Source: Bacteroidales bacterium
GTDB lineage: Bacteria > Bacteroidota > Bacteroidia > Bacteroidales > UBA932
Assembly (NCBI GenBank): GCA_017452265.1
Contig: JAFTMS010000029.1
Coordinates: 1 to 51,254 of the forward strand
DNA length: 51,254 bases
Direction of reading: 5' to 3'
In this document: positions 43,533 to 51,254 of the stretch, one piece after another
Layout of the letters: every line of letters begins with the position of its first letter
Position numbering within the stretch: the stretch's first letter is position 1
Made by a program: the position numbers and the translations under genes
Notes under the pieces: model-generated
What the model was told of the DNA's origin: nothing
The model's database searches: none
The model's input: the letters and a program-made list of their open reading frames with translations, nothing else

Positions 43533-44894
43533 ATGAAGATCGTAATCGCAGGAGCAGGGGAAGTGGGTTCACACCTTGCAAAGATGTTGAGCAACGAGTC
43601 TAATGACATCACGGTCATAGACTCCGACCAGGAACGTCTGGAAGCATTGAGGACAAACACGGACGTCATCACCGTGGAAGGAAATCCGTCGGCGATACGG
43701 ACTCTGCAGGAGGCCGGAGCAGCTGATGCAGACCTGTTCATAGCCGTGAACCCATCCGAATCGCAGGACGTAAACATCGTCAGTGCAATGCTCGCCAAGA
43801 AGCTCGGCAGCAAGAAGGCCACAGCCCGCATCAACAACGAAGAATACCTCTCATACGAGAACAAGTACCTCTTCACGGAAATGGGCATAGACCTGCTCTT
43901 CTATCCCGAAAAGATAGCCACAGGCGAAATCATAGACCTGCTCAAGCGTACGGCATCGACGGATTCGCTCGATTTCGCCCGCGGAAAGCTTCAGGTGGCA
44001 GTATTCAAGCTTGAGGAAGAATCTCCGCTCATAGGCATGAACATGGCGGAATTCAGTAATCTGGCAGCTCAGGACGGCCTCCAGTTCAGAGTCGTGGCCA
44101 TAGCCAGAAACAACGAGACCATAATCCCTAAGTTCGACACAAAGTTCAAGTATCACGACCTCGTGTTCATAATCTCCAAACGTGACGGAATGGACACGCT
44201 CATGTCGAAATACATCGGCAAGCGCAACATCGAGGTGAACAGCCTCATGATTCTCGGAGGAAGCCCGATCGGCGAAATGCTGGCCAGGCAGCTCGCCAAA
44301 CAGCTCGACACGATAAAGATCATCGAGAAGGACAGGGAGAAGTGCATGGACTTGTCCGAGAAACTCCCTGACAATGTGATAGTTGTAAACGGTGACGGAA
44401 GAAATTCCGACATGCTGCTTGAAGAATCGATACGCGATTTCGACGCATTTGTAGCCGTAACCAACAATACTGAGACCAACATCCTCGCATGCGTGGCGGC
44501 GAAAAGGTTAGGTATAGCACGGACGATTGCCGAGGTGGAGAATCTCGAATACATAAAGCTCGCGGAGAGCATGGGTGTGGATGCAGTCATAAACAAGAAG
44601 CTCATCACAGCCGGCCGTATCTTCAAATTCACCCTCAGCAACAAGGTCAGGTTCATAAAATACATGAGCGGCACGAACGCGGAAGTGCTGGAGTTCATCG
44701 TCGCCCCGGACACAAAGATCACAAAGCTTCCGCTCAAGGACATGAATTTCCCGCGCAACGCCATCATCGGCGGAGTGATACGCGGAAACGAGTCATATAT
44801 CGCAGTCGGAGACACGCACATACAGGCATATGACCGTGTGGCCGTGTTCGCCCTGCCGGAAGCAGTAAAGGAAGTGGACAAATTCTTCAGATAA
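43533..44894 (+). CDS. trkA: Trk potassium uptake protein TrkA
   Basis: TrkA is the cytosolic NAD-binding regulator of the TrkH/TrkG potassium channel. The 453-residue protein shows the usual duplicated RCK layout. The first Rossmann domain begins 'MKIVIAGAGEVGSHLA' with 'DITVIDSD', the second (about 230) has 'LMILGGSPIGEMLARQL' with 'IKIIEKD'. Each is followed by a TrkA-C domain. The membrane partner trkH is not in the window. It lies 3 bp after the GT2 gene and 12 bp before the ABC-F gene. Confidence 0.95.
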   Translation: MKIVIAGAGEVGSHLAKMLSNESNDITVIDSDQERLEALRTNTDVITVEGNPSAIRTLQEAGAADADLFIAVNPSESQDVNIVSAMLAKKLGSKKATARINNEEYLSYENKYLFTEMGIDLLFYPEKIATGEIIDLLKRTASTDSLDFARGKLQVAVFKLEEESPLIGMNMAEFSNLAAQDGLQFRVVAIARNNETIIPKFDTKFKYHDLVFIISKRDGMDTLMSKYIGKRNIEVNSLMILGGSPIGEMLARQLAKQLDTIKIIEKDREKCMDLSEKLPDNVIVVNGDGRNSDMLLEESIRDFDAFVAVTNNTETNILACVAAKRLGIARTIAEVENLEYIKLAESMGVDAVINKKLITAGRIFKFTLSNKVRFIKYMSGTNAEVLEFIVAPDTKITKLPLKDMNFPRNAIIGGVIRGNESYIAVGDTHIQAYDRVAVFALPEAVKEVDKFFR

Positions 44895-44906
44895 GAGGAT
44901 GTAAAT

Positions 44907-46718
44907 ATGGCAAGCTACCTCCAGATTGAGAACATATCGAAGTCGTACGGTCACAAAGTGCTCTTTGAACATATCGGCTTCAACATAAACGAAGGCGACA
45001 AGATCGCGCTCATCGCCCCGAACGGAACAGGCAAGACATCCCTGATGAGGATTCTTGCAGGAAAGGACAAATCAGATTCCGGCGGAAAGATAATGTTCCT
45101 GAAGGACATAAAGATAGCCTTCCTCGAACAGGAATACGACTTCGAGCCCGAAAGAAGCATATTCGACCAGATAATGTCCTCAAGTTCAGCGTTTACCGGA
45201 CATCTGGACCAGGAGCATCTGTGGGAATATGAAAGGCGCGTGCTGAAGTTCCTGACCAACTTCAACCTTCCGGATCCTCAGCAGAAGATGAAGGAGCTTT
45301 CCGGCGGCGAAGTCAAGAGGGTGGCTCTGACGCAGATGCTCGCCAGCGAAGCGGAATTCTTCATAATGGACGAGCCGACGAACCATCTGGACATAGACGC
45401 CATCGAATTTCTCGAAGGCTATCTGAGCCGTTCGCGCTGCACCCTTCTCATGGTCACGCACGACCGGTATTTCCTCGACAGGGTATGCAACATCGTCATG
45501 GAGATGGATCACGGAGCCGTATACACATATAAAGGAAACTATCAGAACTTCCTTGAGAAACGCGAGGAACGTATAGCCAACTACAATGCAGAGACGGACA
45601 AGGTGCGCAACATCCTCAGACGGGAACTGGAATGGATAAGGAGCACTCCGTGTGCCCGTACAGGAAAGGCCCGATACCGCATAAACGCATTCTACGACCT
45701 CAAGGACAGGGCGTCGCAGGTATACACACAGAAACAAGTCAGCATGGAGGCCATGAAGGGCTCAACGAGGCTTGGCACAAAGATAATCAACTGCAGGAAC
45801 CTCAGCTTCTTCTATGGAGACAAATGCTATCTGGACAGCTTCACCTACAATTTCCAGAGATACGAGAAAGTCGGAATAGTGGGACGCAACGGAGCTGGCA
45901 AATCCACGTTCCTGAACATCCTGACGGGCAGATTCTTCGAAAACGATCCCGGCATTCTGATAGGAACCATCGAGCGTGGAGAATCCCTTAAGACAGGATA
46001 CTACCACCAGAGCGGAATGGCATTCAATCCGGAAGATACCGTACTGGATGTCGTGAACGACACATGGCTGCTGAACCGCTTCCTCTTTCCGCACGACATG
46101 CTGAACAACAGAATCGGCACTCTTAGCGGAGGCGAAAGGCGCAGGCTGTATCTGCTCACAATCCTCATGCAGCAGCCCAATCTGCTGATTCTCGACGAGC
46201 CGACGAACGACCTCGACATCGTGACACTCAACATCCTCGAGGAATACCTCAAGGAATTCAGCGGCTCGCTCATAATCGTATCGCACGACCGTCATTTCCT
46301 CGACAAGCTTGTGGATCATCTGTTCATATTCTGTGGAGACGGAGTAGTGAAGGATTTCGTCGGAAGCTACAGCGAGTATCGCGAATACATAAAGGAATAC
46401 GAAGCTGAACAGCGTTCAAAGGCACGTGCCGAGGAAAAGGCAGCACGCGAGAAGGCCGCAAAGGAGACTGCGAACAGTGCAGAATCAGACAGACAGCCAA
46501 AGAAAAAGAAGCTGACATACAAGGAGCAGCGCGAACTGGAACAGCTTGAAAAGGATCTTGACGCACTCGCCGCTGAAAAGGCGGAACTGGAAGAGCAGCT
46601 CGGAAGCGGCACACTCCCATACGAACGCCTGCAGGCCGTCTCTGAACGGATCGGCCAGATCATGGAACAGACCGACGAAAAGGAAATGCGCTGGCTGGAG
46701 CTTAATGACGGGCTTTAG
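44907..46718 (+). CDS. ABC-F family ATPase (Uup-like)
   Basis: The 603-residue soluble protein has two ABC domains and no membrane segments. The first has Walker A 'APNGTGKTS', signature 'LSGGEVKR' and 'FFIMDEPTNHLD'; the second has 'GRNGAGKST', 'LSGGERRR' and 'LLILDEPTNDLD'. The linker between them and a C-terminal coiled coil (about 500-595, charged, with 'KEQRELEQLEKDLDALAAEK') match Uup-type members, which act on DNA or ribosomes. It closes the slyD-GT2-trkA operon. Its last bases overlap by 17 bp, on the opposite strand, the end of the decayed maturase gene. Confidence 0.94.
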   Translation: MASYLQIENISKSYGHKVLFEHIGFNINEGDKIALIAPNGTGKTSLMRILAGKDKSDSGGKIMFLKDIKIAFLEQEYDFEPERSIFDQIMSSSSAFTGHLDQEHLWEYERRVLKFLTNFNLPDPQQKMKELSGGEVKRVALTQMLASEAEFFIMDEPTNHLDIDAIEFLEGYLSRSRCTLLMVTHDRYFLDRVCNIVMEMDHGAVYTYKGNYQNFLEKREERIANYNAETDKVRNILRRELEWIRSTPCARTGKARYRINAFYDLKDRASQVYTQKQVSMEAMKGSTRLGTKIINCRNLSFFYGDKCYLDSFTYNFQRYEKVGIVGRNGAGKSTFLNILTGRFFENDPGILIGTIERGESLKTGYYHQSGMAFNPEDTVLDVVNDTWLLNRFLFPHDMLNNRIGTLSGGERRRLYLLTILMQQPNLLILDEPTNDLDIVTLNILEEYLKEFSGSLIIVSHDRHFLDKLVDHLFIFCGDGVVKDFVGSYSEYREYIKEYEAEQRSKARAEEKAAREKAAKETANSAESDRQPKKKKLTYKEQRELEQLEKDLDALAAEKAELEEQLGSGTLPYERLQAVSERIGQIMEQTDEKEMRWLELNDGL

Positions 46719-47100
46719 CCCACGGCATCACTCCGGCCGCCGGCATACGTGCTTCAAGCAGTTCCTTCATCCTGTCCATGTAAGGAGCTACATGACGGAA
46801 GAACATCCTGTATCCGTCACAAAAGCACATTGAGCCCGGTCTCCCCTGCTTCCGTCCTGCTGAACCGATGCTTCGGACATTCTCCATGACAAGCAGAAAG
46901 CCATTCACATCTGAGGCATTTACGCGGAAGCGAATTGCGTTTCTCAATTCCGAAACGTATCTGCTGTGCAGAAGTCATAAGCTGCCTCAAAGGCGTTTCC
47001 AGAACGTTTCCAAGCCTGTATTTCGGATATACGAAATTGTCGCACGGATACAGGTCCCCGTTATGCTCTATGACGGTATTGCCTCCGCAGGTCTGTGAAT
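46702..47100 (-). pseudogene. Remnant of an anaerobic sulfatase-maturating enzyme (C-terminal SPASM part)
   Basis: Translation of the minus strand gives the end of an anSME-type radical SAM protein. 'TCGGNTVIEHNGDLYPCDNF' leads into 'YRLGNVLETPLRQLMTSAQQ' and 'CLRCEWLSACHGECPKHRF', which hold the SPASM cluster cysteines. The frame then stops at TGA (46817-46819). The conserved ending ('FCDGYRMFFRHVAPYMDRM', then 'LLEARMPAAGVM') continues in another frame, so there is a one-base frameshift near 46820-46830. The radical SAM domain with CxxxCxxC is absent. The left part is fused to a sulfatase start (47061-47189). Confidence 0.85.
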
Positions 47101-47189
47101 ATACGCATGTTCGGCTTCAACTGCTGCGGGGCAGAGCATCCTGCCACCGCAAGAGCTCCCATTCCGGAGAACAGCAAAGACTTCTTCAT
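47061..47189 (-). pseudogene. Remnant of a sulfatase gene start, fused to the maturase remnant
   Basis: A 42-codon frame begins 'MKKSLLFSGMGALAVAGC', a lipoprotein signal with lipobox, followed by 'SAPQQLKPNMRIFTD'. 'KPNxxxIFTD' right after the signal is the usual start of type I sulfatases. After 'IFTD' the similarity ends and the frame runs to a stop inside the maturase remnant, which is read in a different frame. The catalytic C/S-x-P-x-R region is missing. It starts 3 bp after the stop of the phosphoesterase-GDPD gene, so it was probably cotranscribed with it. Confidence 0.7.
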
Positions 47190-47192
47190 AGG

Positions 47193-49472
47193 CTATTTCT
47201 TTTCTTCAGGAAGGACAGGCATCGGATATGCGAAACCTCTGGTCAGCTCCATCACCCTGTCCGGATAGTTTGATATTATTGCATCGATATCAAGGCTCAG
47301 CAGCCTGGCGATATCCTCCGTATTGTCAGCAGTCCATGGCACTATCTTCATTCCGGCCTCATGGCATCTGCGGACAAGTTCAGCATCTGTATTCGTATGG
47401 TGAGGGCTGAGCCACTGCGGAGTGAACTTCAGCTTTGCCATATACGTATCGAAATCCTTGTCCTTTGCGCCTACTAGATACGACAGATTCAGTTCCGGAT
47501 ACTTTTCGTGCATGAAGTTCAATGCCCTTGCATCAAAGCACTGCACCACAAGTCTTTCATCCAGATGTTTGGAAATCAAGAATTTGGCACATGCATCAAC
47601 GAACGCATCATATGTCGGCCAGTTCTTTCCTTCGCCATCCGCCTCCTTGCACTTTATCTCGATATTATACCTCACCGGAGAATATCCTTTTTCCTTTGTG
47701 TAAGATTCCACGAAGTTTATGAGATCCTCGGCAAGCGGCTTCACTGTCGGAATACATGCCTTCTCCGGCCACACTTCGCTCGGACGGCTTCCCACATCAT
47801 ATCTTGCCACAGAATCGTACGGCATCGTATATATGTATTCCTTAGGATCACCCTTCCGGACATAGCTTCCGTCCGGACGGATAGCATACCTGCTGTGGAA
47901 ATACGGATCATGAGATACTACCACCTTTCCGTCTGCGCTCACCTGCAGATCCAGCTCCAGCGTATTCACGCCCATATCCAGGGCATTCTTCATGGCCTCG
48001 ATCGTATTCTCCGGCATAAGTCCGGCACCTCCCCTGTGTGCCTGCACGTCCACATAGTCAGACATATCCACATTGTATACCCACTTCTGACCGAAGCGGC
48101 TTTCCACTGTTATGGTCACATTCTTTGCATACTGGCTCGGCATTGCGGCAAAATAATGATAGTTGCGACGAGGCTTCTTATAGCCCGGGGTCTTCTTTCC
48201 CTTGTCGAAATAAACAGCATTTATCTCTTTAATATACAGCGGGGAAAGCTCAATCACCTGCTCCTCCATCGCTCCTTTTGCCACGCCGTCTTCATACCAT
48301 TCAACTTTCCATGTCGGATCCCAGTCCCAGATGTTGGCCACCACGCTGTTCGGATGCATCGGAGCCTGGCCCGGCTTGAAGATCTCCATCTGGAAATCCT
48401 TAGGATATCCTGTAGACTTGTAATACCATTCCAGATCATCCCCCTTCTTGGTAAATACTTTGTAACCTCCCGGAGTACCGTCATTGTTATGGTCGGTCAC
48501 CCACCATGCGCCGCATAATCCGGCGATGTTGTGTTCCGACATGCCTTCGCCATAGTCCAGATTGTTATTGATATGGGTATGTCCCGAAAGGAAAGTCACT
48601 TCATGCCCCTTGAGAAGTTCAAGCATCTCCTTGCCGTTCACGACATAACGACTGTCCGGCCCGGCAAACCATCTGTAAAGTGGAGAATGCTGGGCCACAT
48701 ACAGGTCGGTATCGTCCGGTATAAGTTCCAGAAGGCCTTTCACCCAAGCCATGACATGAGCGGCATATCCTTCCTCATATTTCTTCTGGGTGTCATATAT
48801 GATGTTGTCGACAACAATCACGACATCATTACCAAGGCAGAAGGCATAATTCTCAGGGCCCATCTGCGAACGGTAGGTCGCTGTCGTCGCGATGTCTCCC
48901 TGTGCATCCTTTTCATGGTCATGGTTTCCGACAACCGGATAGAAGGGAATGCCTGTGCGGACGATTTCAGCCTTATATTTTTCAAGCAACGGAAGTGAAT
49001 CCCAGCAGATGTCTCCGAGAGTGAGCCCGACAGTCGTATTCTTTGCGGAAAGTTCCTTCGAGGTTTCGCAAAGATCAGCCATCGGCTTGTCTGCGAACTT
49101 GCTGAAATGCTTTTCGTTCTGAGTCTGAGGATCCGCAATCGCTATGATGGAATAGTCATTACCAGGCGCAGTCTTCTGAAGTTCGAAAGCGAATTTCTTA
49201 CGTCCATCCGCAGCCTGATAGAATGCAGGCACTCCAGAAGAAAAATCCGCCACATAGCCTGCCGGAGTCACGATATAGACAAACTCAGCATCATCATTGA
49301 TTTCAAAGGAGAACTTTCCGTTCTTCTTTGTCCTTGTGAAATTCTCACCGTCAGTCACGATTACGCCTGACAGCTTTTCCGAGCCGCTTTTCACGGTTCC
49401 CGTAACCTTTCTTGCTTCTGCAACTCCACATATGACGGTCAAAGCCAGAAGCACAGTAAAAATCCTTTTCAT
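47193..49472 (-). CDS. Exported calcineurin-like phosphoesterase fused to glycerophosphodiester phosphodiesterase
   Basis: The protein is 759 residues from the ATG at 49472 (a start 12 bp upstream adds four residues before the signal peptide 'MKRIFTVLLALTVICGVAEA'). Order: N-terminal beta domain (about 22-105), metallophosphoesterase (about 110-330: 'IAIADPQTQ', 'TLGDICWDS', 'VVGNHDHEKD', 'FLSGHTHINNN'), a C-terminal beta domain of that family (to about 470), then a complete GDPD barrel (about 475-750: 'QAHRGGAGLMPENTIEAM', 'LELDLQVSADGKVVVSHDP', 'IVPWTADN'). Both enzyme families cleave phosphodiesters, suggesting stepwise release of glycerol and phosphate from phospholipid head groups or teichoic-like polymers in the periplasm. 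Confidence 0.92.
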   Translation of the reverse strand: MKRIFTVLLALTVICGVAEARKVTGTVKSGSEKLSGVIVTDGENFTRTKKNGKFSFEINDDAEFVYIVTPAGYVADFSSGVPAFYQAADGRKKFAFELQKTAPGNDYSIIAIADPQTQNEKHFSKFADKPMADLCETSKELSAKNTTVGLTLGDICWDSLPLLEKYKAEIVRTGIPFYPVVGNHDHEKDAQGDIATTATYRSQMGPENYAFCLGNDVVIVVDNIIYDTQKKYEEGYAAHVMAWVKGLLELIPDDTDLYVAQHSPLYRWFAGPDSRYVVNGKEMLELLKGHEVTFLSGHTHINNNLDYGEGMSEHNIAGLCGAWWVTDHNNDGTPGGYKVFTKKGDDLEWYYKSTGYPKDFQMEIFKPGQAPMHPNSVVANIWDWDPTWKVEWYEDGVAKGAMEEQVIELSPLYIKEINAVYFDKGKKTPGYKKPRRNYHYFAAMPSQYAKNVTITVESRFGQKWVYNVDMSDYVDVQAHRGGAGLMPENTIEAMKNALDMGVNTLELDLQVSADGKVVVSHDPYFHSRYAIRPDGSYVRKGDPKEYIYTMPYDSVARYDVGSRPSEVWPEKACIPTVKPLAEDLINFVESYTKEKGYSPVRYNIEIKCKEADGEGKNWPTYDAFVDACAKFLISKHLDERLVVQCFDARALNFMHEKYPELNLSYLVGAKDKDFDTYMAKLKFTPQWLSPHHTNTDAELVRRCHEAGMKIVPWTADNTEDIARLLSLDIDAIISNYPDRVMELTRGFAYPMPVLPEEKK

Positions 49473-49510
49473 GAAAATATGCACTTTATATTTCTGCTAC
49501 CGCATTACAG

Positions 49511-49518
49511 CAAATATA
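49511..49518 (-). promoter_or_regulatory. -7 box of the phosphoesterase-GDPD gene
   Basis: TATATTTG on the minus strand, 38 bp before the chosen ATG; a convincing -33 box is not seen. Confidence 0.5.
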
Positions 49519-49561
49519 GCCATATTTCATGAAAAGACGTATAAAAAAGCAATATAATATA

Positions 49562-50976
<1,415 letters not shown>

Positions 50977-51081
50977 ACATAATGGACTGACGGACAGGGA
51001 GTTGCATTTCACGAAGGATTCAACGCACGGCACGACGCACGGAGGCTCAGACGCCCGAAGCATCGCACCGCACGACGAATG

Positions 51082-51113
51082 AAAAAAGCCTCCGGGACAT
51101 TGTCTCGAAGGCT
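51082..51113 (-). terminator. Terminator of the rRNA operon
   Basis: On the minus strand AGCCTTCGAGAC...TCCCGGAGGCT forms a long stem with one mismatch, followed by six T. It lies 10 bp after the 5S 3' end. Confidence 0.8.
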
Positions 51114-51123
51114 CTTAGAAGAA

Positions 51124-51235
<112 letters not shown>

Positions 51236-51254
51236 GTATATGTCTTGAGAAAAG

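Overview
The window looks like a chromosomal segment of a Bacteroidales (Bacteroidota) bacterium. The lineage call rests on a SusC/SusD polysaccharide utilization locus (PUL) with a hybrid two-component regulator, promoter boxes of the TAnnTTTG type in front of many genes, mostly absent Shine-Dalgarno (SD) sequences, DUF4831 and TIGR02757 family genes, and dispersed noncoding repeats typical of the phylum. The fairly GC-rich composition would fit Rikenellaceae or uncultured gut/rumen Bacteroidales, but the genus cannot be fixed from sequence reading alone.

Layout. 1-715 is the 3' end of an AAA-type ATPase (DUF4143). 747-1142 (minus) is tmRNA. 1281-2366 (minus) is the rpsF-rpsR-rplI ribosomal operon. 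2525-6062 (minus) is an LpxL-like acyltransferase, a DUF4831 protein and dipeptidase PepD. 6241-7908 (plus) is a POT peptide transporter. 7980-12158 (plus) is an operon of TIGR02757, a zeta-toxin-like kinase, TldD and PmbA/TldE.

12301-39616 is one PUL. A single minus-strand run of eleven closely packed genes goes from a GH3 enzyme (29333) through small exported proteins, two surface lipoproteins, two TonB-dependent receptors, SusD, a heparinase II/III-type lyase and GH26 to GH88 (12301). Upstream of it lies the hybrid two-component sensor/regulator (minus). Divergent to that is a plus-strand operon of a sodium:solute symporter, an FAD oxidoreductase and an LVIVD-type beta-propeller protein. 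The lyase plus GH88 (unsaturated uronyl hydrolase) imply a uronic-acid-containing glycan; GH26 and GH3 suggest beta-linked hexose or pentose parts. The GH3 operon and the symporter operon share a promoter architecture: two T-tract repeats 22 bp apart, ending exactly 24 bp before an identical TAATTTTG box. This is a good candidate for the regulator's binding site. The SusC gene beside SusD carries an in-frame TAG at codon 82.

39617-41721 is an accessory patch: an AT-richer DUF4143 ATPase with three 18-bp iterons at exact 34-bp spacing over its promoter and start codon, flanked by direct copies of a dispersed repeat. 41722-46718 (plus) is a slyD, GT2 glycosyltransferase, trkA and ABC-F operon. 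46702-47189 (minus) holds a decayed fusion of the start of a sulfatase gene and the end of an anaerobic sulfatase-maturase gene. 47193-49472 (minus) is a calcineurin-type phosphoesterase fused to a glycerophosphodiester phosphodiesterase. 49562-50836 (minus) is enolase. 51124-51235 (minus) is 5S rRNA with its terminator, the tail of an rRNA operon that continues beyond the right edge.
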